64,000 bases of DNA, taken from Loktanella salsilacus (lineage in GTDB: Bacteria; Pseudomonadota; Alphaproteobacteria; Rhodobacterales; Rhodobacteraceae). Under the pieces are notes generated by a model. That model was given only the letters and a program-made list of their open reading frames with translations, searched no databases and was not told where the DNA came from. Both the position numbers and the translations under genes were made by a program. The DNA is taken from assembly GCF_900114485.1 (NCBI RefSeq), contig NZ_FOTF01000007.1:147960-211959 (forward strand), read 5' to 3'. Shown here in pieces: positions 56,585 through 64,000 of the stretch. Position 1 is the stretch's first letter, and each line of letters starts with the position of its first letter.

Positions 56585-57229
56585 ATGAACAAGACCACAT
56601 CAGTATTTAACCATAAAACCTTTGTCCGCTCGAGTGTCCGTCGCTTTGGTGCCGCCGCTGCCCTTGCCTCCATGCTGTCAGCTTGTGCTGGCGCTGCGGT
56701 CTCCCCAACAGGTGCTCCAACCGTCCAAACTGCAACGGATCGTGCTATCGGCCAGTGTGTGGCTACTGTTGCTGGCGGCGCTATCATCGGTGCTTTGATC
56801 GGAAAAGATCGCAAGTCCGGTGCGCTGATCGGTGCTGGTATCGGGGCAGGGGCCTGTGCGGTTCTACTGCAGGTTGCAAGCCGTGAAGACAAGGCACGCA
56901 TCGCCGCTGCTGAGCAGGAAGCAATTCGTGCAAATGCGAGCCGCACGGTGTCTTTCCAGACCACAAGCGGTAAAAAAGCCACCGTCAGCACCCGTGTCGC
57001 ATCCGTGAAGCCACCAAAGCGCAGCGCGCCAGTGGTAGCAGCAGCTCCTTCCACACCGACGGCAGCTGCTCGCCCGGCTCCCGTTGTCACCGCAGCGGCC
57101 GCTGAGCTGTCCTACACCGCATGCCGCTATGCCACCCAAACCATCACCGTCGATGGTCAGTCCTCTGACGAGTCCAAGCAGCTCTGGTGCCGCGTCGACA
57201 CCGGCGACTGGCAGGCGGTAGCAGGCTGA
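56585..57229 (+). CDS. Glycine-zipper lipoprotein (envelope cassette gene 1)
   Basis: A 214-residue lipoprotein with the lipobox ALASMLSAC (Cys about residue 34) after a long basic signal region. A glycine-zipper hairpin of the 17-kDa surface antigen/Gly-zipper_2TM type follows (VAGGAIIGALIGKDRKSGAL, IGAGIGAGACAVLLQ, about residues 62-97), then an Ala/Pro/Val-rich linker and a C-terminal part with two Cys (YTACRYATQTI, LWCRVDTGDW). Probably anchored in the outer membrane. It is 11 bases from the next gene and heads the five-gene cassette. Confidence 0.85.
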   Translation: MNKTTSVFNHKTFVRSSVRRFGAAAALASMLSACAGAAVSPTGAPTVQTATDRAIGQCVATVAGGAIIGALIGKDRKSGALIGAGIGAGACAVLLQVASREDKARIAAAEQEAIRANASRTVSFQTTSGKKATVSTRVASVKPPKRSAPVVAAAPSTPTAAARPAPVVTAAAAELSYTACRYATQTITVDGQSSDESKQLWCRVDTGDWQAVAG

Positions 57230-57240
57230 GAGAGAAAATT

Positions 57241-58518
57241 ATGACACACGAAACAGAAGCCTATTGCGCGATCGACTTTTCACCGTCGGGTGCCGCCGCC
57301 GCTGATCTCTTTGCAAAGCTCCCAACCGAAGCTCGGTTGGGTCAGCTTGCTCTATCTGACGTCATTGGATCTACGCCAGGCAACATGACGCAGGGGATGT
57401 GTGAATGGTATGAAGGCCACATAGCACCCGTGCGTTCTTCCGCCCTAGAAGGTGTTCAATCCGTTCTGAACGGCATCGACACTAAGGCCAACGGCAAGCC
57501 AGTGTTCGTTGAGCGCGAGAAAGACAAAGCCGAAGACGATCTTCTCAAAGCAAAGCGCGACGCGGTCAAATCGGTTCGCGACACACGCAAGACTGAATTC
57601 ACTCGTCTCGAAAAGATTCAGGAGAGCGAAGACAAAACGCGCGATCGTTATGAAACCCTGCGCAACACATTGGATCGCGAACCACGGCAGTGGAATTCGT
57701 TCCTCTATGTCGGATTGCTGATGATCATCGGCTTGGCTGAGCTTGCGATCAACTGGGAAGCGTTCAACGCGATTAAGTTCTTCACGCCAGCCGTTGCAAC
57801 CGGAACGGCACTCATTCTGGGTTTTGCGCTCGCTGCATCGTCTCACTACACGGGCTCCGTCATCCGCCAGTATAAGTCACTGTTCGATCCTGCGAATGAT
57901 GACATGGATCGTTTTGCTGGCTGGAAAATGATCGGCATGGCTGCCTCCACACTTACGATTGCACTTGGTCTGGTTGCGTTCAGTCGCTTCTATTATCTGC
58001 AGCAGGTGGCAAGCTCCAACATTTTTGGCGACGCGTCTATTGGCCTGCTGAAAACCGTTGGTGGTTCAATGATGTCAAACATTCTTGTTTGGATGGTCGG
58101 CGTCCTCATCGCGTATATGGCGCATGACCAAGTCCCAGAGTTTCCGGCCGCGCTGAAGGACCTGGAGCGGTTCACTAAGAAGCGTGAGGCACTTCAGAAC
58201 TCACTGGACAAGCCTCTGGCACGTCCTTTCTCGAAGGCTGAAGCTCAATACAAGAACGACATGGAGCGCATCAAGCAGCGCTCAGCGTCGCTTGCTTCGG
58301 TTCCTACCCAAGTCGAAGCTCGTGGCCTGATGCAAAAGGTCATGGAGCAGGATGCTAAAGTGAAGGCCTTGCTTGCAACCTATCGTCACCGACTGAAAAA
58401 CGATGGCCGTCATGATGCGGTCTTCCTCATGGATGAGGAGCTGGGACGCACTGACAACAAAATCGAACTCAACCATGAATCCTATTCGCAAAAGCCGCTG
58501 GTGATGAAGTATGTTTAA
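57241..58518 (+). CDS. Four-helix inner-membrane protein with coiled coils (cassette gene 2)
   Basis: A 425-residue protein from ATG 57241 (MTHETEAYCAIDFS). It has a soluble N-terminal domain (1-90), a charged coiled coil (about 91-150, EREKDKAEDDLLKAKRDAVK), four membrane helices (about 153-171, 180-200, 228-247, 278-293) and a second helical region (305-425, KDLERFTKKREALQNSLDKP) ending VMKYV. Both soluble ends should be cytoplasmic. The layout recalls ZorA/MotA-type helical membrane proteins in general terms, but I see no MotA motif. It overlaps the next gene by 8 bases. Confidence 0.82.
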   Translation: MTHETEAYCAIDFSPSGAAAADLFAKLPTEARLGQLALSDVIGSTPGNMTQGMCEWYEGHIAPVRSSALEGVQSVLNGIDTKANGKPVFVEREKDKAEDDLLKAKRDAVKSVRDTRKTEFTRLEKIQESEDKTRDRYETLRNTLDREPRQWNSFLYVGLLMIIGLAELAINWEAFNAIKFFTPAVATGTALILGFALAASSHYTGSVIRQYKSLFDPANDDMDRFAGWKMIGMAASTLTIALGLVAFSRFYYLQQVASSNIFGDASIGLLKTVGGSMMSNILVWMVGVLIAYMAHDQVPEFPAALKDLERFTKKREALQNSLDKPLARPFSKAEAQYKNDMERIKQRSASLASVPTQVEARGLMQKVMEQDAKVKALLATYRHRLKNDGRHDAVFLMDEELGRTDNKIELNHESYSQKPLVMKYV

Positions 58519-59782
58519 GATCAACTCTTTGACGCGAAAAGCCTCGACGATCGCTCTGGCTATCGCTTGTATGGTTCCTGCCGTGTCGGCCGGCGCGCAA
58601 ACCGTCACCGATACGACGGCGTGCAACTATGAGGATCTGCCAACATCTATCCGGCAGACCCTCATCGTGATCGACGGCAATGTCGTCACTCATGAGGACA
58701 AGGGATCCGCACCGAACGAAGCAAACAACGAATGGCGTAGCTTCTTGCGTCAGTTCTTGGATGCCGCAAATCCCGAGATCAACAGCCGCATGGCACCACG
58801 CGAATACCTGACTCTTGCCATGAGCAATCCTGACGGCTCCGGCATGACAACGATGTTCGCTGGCTGCATTCCAACATTCTCCGCCGAGGAGGATGCTGTT
58901 AAGCAGGAAAATGACAGCGCGATGGGGACTTTCTTCGGGAGTAGCTGGAAGAACACCCGCACAAAGATGGCGGAAGAATTCGTCCAATCTGCGTCGCGCG
59001 GTATCATCGAGAAGACCCAAGGCGTGAACGAAAACACCGATGGGGTTTCGGACTTTGCAGAAGGCTCGCTCGTGCGGTCCCTGAAGCGTTCGCAGCAAAT
59101 CGATGCGTCCAAGGGTATCCCGCGGGTTATCTTCTATACTGACCTGTCCAAATATAGCTTCCCCGATGGTGATGCTAGCGCTGTGCGGCGCCAAGCGTTT
59201 GCGGATGCTAAGGCAGCCCAGATCGACCTGGGACGCTCGGAAGTTCATGTGATGTCGGAAGCTAACCCAGAGACCGATGGCAACGTCGACTATCTGCCAG
59301 CCTTCTTCTTGGGCTCGAAGGCAGAGCTAAAGACGTTGCAGCCAGCAACTGGAAGCCTAAGCACAATCGGCTCTCCTGTGTCAGTCGAAGTCTATACTGG
59401 CTCCGTGCGCATGGGCGGCTCAGAGCCATTTCCGGCACGTATGCGGGTGGCGACAGACATCAACGGCCAGTTGGTCAACTCCTGGATGGAAGAAACGCGG
59501 ACTCAAAGCCGTTATGTGCCTGTCGAAGGCCAGCTTTCCTGCTCCGGTGATACCTGCGAATATATCGGCAAGCCAAACTTCGGGGTGGTCTGGGCTGAAA
59601 ACACTGCAGATCCTGAAGCCATGTGCGGGGATAAAGCTCCTTTCGGAGGCATGCGTATTCTGAAGTTTGAAAAGACGGGCGACGAGGTGACTGGTGAGCT
59701 TACCGACACCGTATGCTATTTCGAAGGCGGTGACGATAATGTCGCTTTTGATTTGAAGCTTGTTCCCAACGGTCAGTGGTAA
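58511..59782 (+). CDS. Periplasmic vWA-like protein (cassette gene 3)
   Basis: A 423-residue exported protein with a signal peptide ending near SAGAQTV. A Rossmann-like domain follows: QTLIVIDGNVV (strand 1, in the place of a MIDAS motif but lacking D-x-S-x-S), a helical EWRSFLRQFLD, REYLTLAMSNPDG, RVIFYTDLSKY (like the fourth MIDAS strand) and DYLPAFFLGSKAELKTLQ. The C-terminal ~110 residues are strand-rich with Cys pairs (GQLSCSGDTCEY; AMCGDKAP). A degenerate vWA fold is my best reading. The gene overlaps the upstream membrane-protein gene by 8 bases. Confidence 0.75.
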   Translation: MFKINSLTRKASTIALAIACMVPAVSAGAQTVTDTTACNYEDLPTSIRQTLIVIDGNVVTHEDKGSAPNEANNEWRSFLRQFLDAANPEINSRMAPREYLTLAMSNPDGSGMTTMFAGCIPTFSAEEDAVKQENDSAMGTFFGSSWKNTRTKMAEEFVQSASRGIIEKTQGVNENTDGVSDFAEGSLVRSLKRSQQIDASKGIPRVIFYTDLSKYSFPDGDASAVRRQAFADAKAAQIDLGRSEVHVMSEANPETDGNVDYLPAFFLGSKAELKTLQPATGSLSTIGSPVSVEVYTGSVRMGGSEPFPARMRVATDINGQLVNSWMEETRTQSRYVPVEGQLSCSGDTCEYIGKPNFGVVWAENTADPEAMCGDKAPFGGMRILKFEKTGDEVTGELTDTVCYFEGGDDNVAFDLKLVPNGQW

Positions 59783-59794
59783 GGTCAGAAAATC

Positions 59795-60781
59795 ATGAAA
59801 TCTCTCATCAGACATGTCTCCATACCGGCGCTGAGCGGGCTCTTTTTGCTCGCCCTGACAGGGCAAGCCCTTGCTGAGTGCCCCCCAGGTTATCCAGAGG
59901 GGCTTCCTTGCCCGATGGAGCCGTGGGAATCAGTTGGTATGGAACATCTAGACCGCATTTCTCGCTTGGAACGCCTGTCTGATGAGAGCGATGCCTTTCA
60001 GTATTTCACTGAGACAATTACCGCCGCGGAGCATGGTCTAGCTGATTTTCCAGCCGATATACCCGTGCTCCGCGTCGTCGCAGATCAAGACGCCTTCTTT
60101 GATACGGCATCTGACAAAATCAGACCCGAAGCCGACAAAATGCTGAACATCATCGCTGCCAGCCTCAATCTGGAGCCCCCAGATGTCACTTTATTCGTAG
60201 CCGGCCACACGGATAGCCGCGGAACGGTCGAGGACAACGCAGAGCTAGGCCTACGGCGCGCTCAATCGGTCGCAACCTCATTGATCCAGCGCGGCATCAA
60301 GCAGGCCAGCATCTATCGCATCTCTTTTGGTGAAGCTGTCCCACTTGCAAGCAACGATACTACTGCAGGTCAGGCGGCCAACCGGCGCGTCGAGTTCCTG
60401 TTCAGCGCACGCCCTGCGGCCATCGTAAGCCTGTTAGAGCGCCAGAAAGTCGTTTTGTGCGCTGAGCACGCGTCTGACGAATTGGGTGACTGCAGGATCG
60501 GCATAACTTTCGACGCCAACCGTGTGCAGGTAACTGCCGATGGTGAACGCAAATTGGCAGAGTTAGAGGATCGTCGCGAGAGACTGAAACTCAATCCACC
60601 GGCGACAGAAGTTGAAGTCGAGATTGAGCGTAAAGCGATTGAAGCCGAGCAGGAACGCATACCCGTTGTGATATCGGTTGAAAAAATCGAAGTTACCATC
60701 ACGTCCAACCCCGAGAAAGGCGTCACTGAACGCATCCCGGTAAAAATCACTGCCAATCCTGAGCTGGAAGAAGCTGAGTGA
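59795..60781 (+). CDS. OmpA-domain peptidoglycan-binding protein (cassette gene 4)
   Basis: A 328-residue periplasmic protein with a signal peptide ending near GQALAE. Residues 90-205 form an OmpA-like domain: FFDTASDKIRPEADKMLNII, then VAGHTDSRGTVEDNAELGLR with the diaminopimelate-contacting Asp, and GQAANRRVEFLFS with the Arg. A C-terminal extension (205-328) has charged coiled coil (ERRERLKLNPP region, EVEIERKAIEAEQERIP) and two repeats (KIEVTITSNPEKGVTERIPV, then KITANPE). It should anchor the cassette complex to the cell wall. It sits 12 bases after gene 3. Confidence 0.88.
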   Translation: MKSLIRHVSIPALSGLFLLALTGQALAECPPGYPEGLPCPMEPWESVGMEHLDRISRLERLSDESDAFQYFTETITAAEHGLADFPADIPVLRVVADQDAFFDTASDKIRPEADKMLNIIAASLNLEPPDVTLFVAGHTDSRGTVEDNAELGLRRAQSVATSLIQRGIKQASIYRISFGEAVPLASNDTTAGQAANRRVEFLFSARPAAIVSLLERQKVVLCAEHASDELGDCRIGITFDANRVQVTADGERKLAELEDRRERLKLNPPATEVEVEIERKAIEAEQERIPVVISVEKIEVTITSNPEKGVTERIPVKITANPELEEAE

Positions 60782-60786
60782 AAATC

Positions 60787-61620
60787 ATGAAAGCGGCAGC
60801 ACTTGCTGGATTGCTCGCTGCGACAGCTTGCTCATATCTACCTTCTCAATCGTGGGCCCAATCTGACGCTACCGTAAGCGGCGTCAGATCATTCCAGCAG
60901 GCTGCTGAGGCCTGCCGGACCTCATTTCCGGGCGCCGGTCGCAACCCCGGCGACGCTGGAGGATGGCTATTCGAGCCGTCTACGTCGAGATTGTGCCTCT
61001 ACGGAACCCTTGAGCAAAGCGATCTAGACCGGTTCAGAAACGTGATGACCGGGCAGAAAGTCACCAACCTGATTGTTCGCTCTGCTGGTGGTCCGGTTGA
61101 ACGCTGGCTGACGGTTGGCGAAGTCTTAGCCGGCAACGTCGAAACGATCTATGTTGACGAGGCATGCTTCTCTAGCTGTGCAAACTACGCGCTGGTCACC
61201 GCGCAGCAAGTCGTCGCTCCCGAGGCTTCCATGGTCGTATGGCATGGTGGACCAAGTAGTCTGAACGACAAACTCGATGATGACGACTACACAAGCTTTG
61301 CGAGGCGCACAGACAGGCTATACGCCAAGGCTGGCATCTCAACTGAAATCCTGAGCCTCACCGAAAAAGAACCAACCGCCGAACAAATGGCTTTGGTCAC
61401 TCAGGTCGCACCTGAAGCCGCAAGAGTTGCTGGCTATGCGATTAGCCCTGATAGACTGACCCGCTGCTACGGGTTCAGCTCACTAAATGAAATGTGGCAT
61501 GGAGGCAGTGACACAGACCTCATAGCCTTGGCAAATTCCAAAGCTCGTTCAATGGCTGTCTTGGAGTTTCCAGGCGACACAGCGGATTGCAGGGGCTTCA
61601 GCCTTTTAGAGCCGGAATAA
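60787..61620 (+). CDS. Periplasmic ClpP/crotonase-like serine protease (cassette gene 5)
   Basis: A 277-residue exported protein, ATG 60787 (MKAAALAGLLAATACSY); a GTG at 60778 overlaps the gene 4 stop and is an alternative. The signal peptide is followed by a ClpP-like core: VTNLIVRSAGGPVERWLTVG (oxyanion Gly-Gly strand), EACFSSCANYALV with the likely catalytic Ser in the A-C-x-S-x-C pattern of exported ClpP-like proteins, and VVWHGGPSS with the His. A third acidic residue is not certain. Conserved Cys pairs suggest disulfides in the periplasm. Likely the effector or processing enzyme of the cassette. Confidence 0.8.
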   Translation: MKAAALAGLLAATACSYLPSQSWAQSDATVSGVRSFQQAAEACRTSFPGAGRNPGDAGGWLFEPSTSRLCLYGTLEQSDLDRFRNVMTGQKVTNLIVRSAGGPVERWLTVGEVLAGNVETIYVDEACFSSCANYALVTAQQVVAPEASMVVWHGGPSSLNDKLDDDDYTSFARRTDRLYAKAGISTEILSLTEKEPTAEQMALVTQVAPEAARVAGYAISPDRLTRCYGFSSLNEMWHGGSDTDLIALANSKARSMAVLEFPGDTADCRGFSLLEPE

Positions 61621-61658
61621 CCACCTCAGGTTGATCCCGTTGCTCTATGCAATGGTCC

Positions 61659-61718
61659 GTAACCACTCCGTTGTGACCTCCTGCCTGATTTCCGGCTGAT
61701 TTGCTAAGATACGTGCGG
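61659..61718 (+). repeat. Solo IS66 left-end copy
   Basis: GTAACCACTCCGTTG and the following ~45 bases are nearly identical to 62553-62612, the left end of the IS66 element at the window edge, in the same orientation. No transposase follows this copy, so it is a leftover end. Confidence 0.75.
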
Positions 61719-61856
61719 TAGTGAGGTCTATCGGAGGTTGAAAAAGACGGATATCGGTTGTTTCTGGGGTTTAGCATCACGGAAACTTGATGTTATGTAG
61801 TAAGCCATTGGTTTTTCGAGTTAATCGGAAAATCTGAACTATATAAGGCTCTACAC

Positions 61857-62390
61857 GTGCACTACTATCAATTTCTAGGCTTACTGTTGTTTATGGCTGC
61901 TGCTGGTATCGCAGTTAATACGGAAAGCGTTGCGATGTTTTTTTGGTCGTTTCTACTTATTCCGGCGGCTTTAGCTATAATACCCATGATTTTAAGGGGT
62001 TCTGCATCCGCAGCGGGGAATGCTGTTGCTAAGGCGGGTGAGAACCGTCGCGCTAGTTGGGAACGTTTACAACGCCAACACATTCACCGCAGCGACTTCA
62101 TGAAATCTCTTCAGGTTATGAGAAAATTTGACTTACTGACGCCCGAACAAGACGACAGGATCAGAGCTGAAGGTGAGCAATCCGTATTTTCCAATCTGCC
62201 GGTCAGGGAAGCAGAACAGCGTGCTTTTTTCAAGAATGCTAGTTTGAAGGACGCTGAAGTTCGTTTGAACTGGCTCGCAGCGGAAGAATTTGTAAATCAA
62301 CGGGAAGCGCAGGAGATCCAAACGGCGATCGAGGCTAAATATGATCCAGAAATCAAGCGGATCTGCGATATGCTCGATATTGAAGAGTAG
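61857..62390 (+). CDS. Small membrane protein with cytoplasmic coiled coil
   Basis: A 177-residue protein from GTG 61857. Two hydrophobic helices (FLGLLLFMAAAGIAVN; MFFWSFLLIPAALAIIPMIL, residues 5-45) are followed by a charged helical region (SWERLQRQHIHRSDFMKSLQ, KDAEVRLNWLAAEEFVNQRE). No family recognised. It lies between two IS66 left ends and is followed by a strong terminator, so it could be an add-on gene of the envelope cassette or separate cargo. Confidence 0.6.
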   Translation: MHYYQFLGLLLFMAAAGIAVNTESVAMFFWSFLLIPAALAIIPMILRGSASAAGNAVAKAGENRRASWERLQRQHIHRSDFMKSLQVMRKFDLLTPEQDDRIRAEGEQSVFSNLPVREAEQRAFFKNASLKDAEVRLNWLAAEEFVNQREAQEIQTAIEAKYDPEIKRICDMLDIEE

Positions 62391-62413
62391 GCTGACGCTT
62401 TTCAAACCGTTGT

Positions 62414-62466
62414 AAAAAAGAAGCCGCTCAATGGTCCCTATTTGGAGATCGTTGAGCGGCTTTTTT
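62414..62466. terminator. Strong terminator after the small membrane gene
   Basis: AAGCCGCTCAA pairs with TTGAGCGGCTT (perfect 11-bp stem, 20-base loop), with TTTTTT on the right and AAAAAA on the left, so it can act in both directions. Confidence 0.88.
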
Positions 62467-62652
62467 GCAGTCTGTGGCTCGTTTTAATGCGGGGCAGGGG
62501 GCCTCTGTGCTTCCGCCAGGATCCTTCTGTAGTTGGCTTCCTGGGTTACATCGTAACCACTCCGTTGGGACCGCCTGCCCGATTTCCTGATGATTTGCTA
62601 AGAGACGTGCTTAACGACGTCGTTAGCGACGTATCTTAGGTGGGGATTGGCG

Positions 62653-63027
62653 ATGCGTGGTGAGACACTTGGGTTTGAACGACGGCGGCGCTGGAGCGAC
62701 GAGGAGAAGCTTAAGATTGTCATGTCGGTGGGCACCAATGAGACTACGGTCACGCAAGTAGCTCAACGCCACGAGATCACCCGGCAGCAGATTTATGCGT
62801 GGCGCCACGAGATGAAGAAGAAGGGGCTGTGGTCCCCGGATGGTGGTGGGCTCTTCCTTCCTTTCGATATTCCTGCATATGGCGTTCCCACCATCGCGGA
62901 CACGCCCATCATTGCCGCCTCGATGGCGGTCGAACTGCGCCTGTGCAACGGTCGCAGCCTGCACTTCGACAGCAGTATGGCTGCGGTGGCGCTGACGCAG
63001 CTGATCCGTGCGGTGGAAGCGGCATGA
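62653..63027 (+). CDS. tnpA: IS66 accessory protein TnpA
   Basis: A 124-residue helix-turn-helix protein: RRRRWSDEEKLKIVMSVG, then VTQVAQRHEITRQQIYAWRHE. ATG 62653 is preferred over the TTG two codons earlier because GGTGGGG precedes it. Its stop overlaps the tnpB start by 4 bases. Confidence 0.9.
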   Translation: MRGETLGFERRRRWSDEEKLKIVMSVGTNETTVTQVAQRHEITRQQIYAWRHEMKKKGLWSPDGGGLFLPFDIPAYGVPTIADTPIIAASMAVELRLCNGRSLHFDSSMAAVALTQLIRAVEAA

Positions 63028-63371
63028 TTGGTCCGGGCACTGGCGTTCGCGTCTACGTGGCTTGCGGTGTCACGGACATGCGCAAAGGCATTGCTGGTCT
63101 TGCTGCGCTGACTCAGGATGTGCTGCGCCAGAAGCCGACGGGCGGTGCAGTCTTCGCCTTTCGCGGCCGCAGGGGCGACCGGCTGAAGCTTTTGTATTGG
63201 GACGGACAGGGGTTTTGCCTATATTATAAAGTGCTGGAACGCGGCCGCTTTCCCTGGCCTGCGATGACCGAGGGTGCCGCCCGTCTGACCTCCGCACAGC
63301 TGGCAATGCTCTGGGAGGGGATTGATTGGCGCAGGCCGGATTGGGGCGCACCGCCGGCCCGCGTGGGCTAA
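63024..63371 (+). CDS. tnpB: IS66 accessory protein TnpB (Orf2)
   Basis: A 115-residue IS66 Orf2-like protein: RVYVACGVTDMRKGIAGLAA, VFAFRGRRGDRLKLLYWDGQ, GFCLYYKVLERGRFPWP. It starts at ATG 63024, overlapping the tnpA stop (ATGA), and is full length. Required with TnpA and TnpC for transposition in this family. Confidence 0.95.
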   Translation: MIGPGTGVRVYVACGVTDMRKGIAGLAALTQDVLRQKPTGGAVFAFRGRRGDRLKLLYWDGQGFCLYYKVLERGRFPWPAMTEGAARLTSAQLAMLWEGIDWRRPDWGAPPARVG

Positions 63372-63427
63372 ATATATAAACCGAAACGCCTTGTTTTTAT
63401 AGCGCAGGCACCTCCCATGTGGTAGGT

Positions 63428-64000
63428 ATGCGCATGTCGAATTTAACGCAAAACCTCCCCGATGATCCCGCCAGATTAAAGGCGATGATCGCTGTTTTGC
63501 AGGCGGAGAACGCCAAGATCTCGGCGACATTGCGGGTCCACGACCAGCTGGTTCAGGCCCTGCGCCTGCGGATCGCCAAGTTGCAAAAGCTGGCTTTCGG
63601 CAAGTCCTCGGAAAAGATCGAGCGCGAGATCGAGCAGCTTGAACTGGCTCTTGAAGACCTGCTGGTTGCCGTAGCCGAGGAAGATGGAGCGCCCATCGAC
63701 GAAGGACACAATGAGCCGTCTCCAGAGGCTGCAGATGCGCCCGCGCTGCGTCGACGTCCACGTGTCTCGGATGCGACACCGCGCGAGCGTCGTGAGCTTG
63801 ATCCCGGCACATGCTGCGCTGACTGCGGCGGCGATCTGCGGGTTGTGGGCGAGGATGTCAGCGAGCTGCTGGACATGATTGCAGCCCAGATGAAGGTGAT
63901 CCAGATCGCCCGGATCAAGAAGTCCTGCCGGCGCTGTGAGCGAATGGTGCAGGAGCCTGCGCCCAGCCGGCCAATCCCGGGCAGCATGGCAGGTCCGAAC
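63428..64000 (+). CDS. tnpC: IS66 transposase TnpC, partial (5' part)
   Basis: The frame is open to the window edge (191 codons). The N-terminal leucine-zipper helix (LKAMIAVLQAENAKISATLR; LRLRIAKLQKLAFGKSSEKI) is typical of IS66 TnpC, followed by a Zn-finger-like Cys pattern (GTCCADCGGDL, CRRCERM). The start is ATG 63428 or 63434 (Met-Arg-Met). The catalytic domain is outside the window. Confidence 0.92.
   Translation, partial: MRMSNLTQNLPDDPARLKAMIAVLQAENAKISATLRVHDQLVQALRLRIAKLQKLAFGKSSEKIEREIEQLELALEDLLVAVAEEDGAPIDEGHNEPSPEAADAPALRRRPRVSDATPRERRELDPGTCCADCGGDLRVVGEDVSELLDMIAAQMKVIQIARIKKSCRRCERMVQEPAPSRPIPGSMAGPN

Larger units (their letters stand above)
62553..64000 (+). mobile_element. 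IS66-family element, right part outside window
   Basis: It begins with the GTAACCACTCCGTTGGGACC left end and carries tnpA, tnpB and the start of tnpC in the standard order. The left ~60 bases recur at 61659. The right end lies beyond 64000. Confidence 0.85.

Overview
The window comes from an alphaproteobacterium, most likely a marine member of the Rhodobacteraceae (Roseobacter group; Loktanella/Yoonia/Octadecabacter-like). This rests on gene content and neighbourhoods: hflK-hflC-DUF2065-degP, cobS/cobT, carboxynorspermidine synthesis, a PilM/GspL-like proline-rich protein and GTTC-N7-GTTC type LexA sites. A conserved repeat at convergent gene ends, which I recall from roseobacters, fits too. 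The genus is an inference and no marker gene such as 16S rRNA is present.

Positions 1 to about 40.2 kb are dense chromosomal backbone. In order they hold the 5' part of a large acidic protein, thiN, sdaA, a GST, a type III PKS plus methyltransferase operon, rpiA and the carboxynorspermidine dehydrogenase/decarboxylase pair. Next come mntH with a palindromic operator, gor, hflKC, degP, a ferredoxin, cobS and cobT, a Kef-type antiporter, a 947-residue envelope protein and a SIMPL protein. Then metY, a VOC protein, a glycosyltransferase-like protein, a complete ribose operon (rbsB-A-C-D-K-R) with a perfect 20-bp LacI-type operator, trmL, an MBL-fold hydrolase and a large autotransporter behind an FNR box.

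At 40.61 kb lies a fragment equal to the 3' half of a tRNA-Thr(GGT), starting in the anticodon loop. It is the footprint of a tyrosine-recombinase island whose integrase and XRE regulator lie at 42.7-44.3 kb. Everything from there to the right edge looks accessory. It contains a mobile SOS-mutagenesis locus (LexA box, UmuD with a Cys in place of the catalytic Ser, UmuC, and a divergent second Y-family polymerase) and a block of secreted proteins split by an IS1380 element. It also holds a plasmid-type TOPRIM protein, and remnants of IS21, IS3, IS66, a phage terminase, DUF411 and DUF427.

The most interesting unit is a co-directional five-gene cassette at 56.6-61.6 kb in which every product carries an envelope signal: a glycine-zipper lipoprotein, a four-helix inner-membrane protein with coiled coils, a periplasmic vWA-like protein, an OmpA-type peptidoglycan binder and a periplasmic ClpP-like protease. 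It is bounded on the right by IS66 ends, and I do not recognise it as a named system. It recalls Zorya-type envelope-anchored complexes in architecture only. The window ends inside an IS66 element (tnpA, tnpB, partial tnpC).
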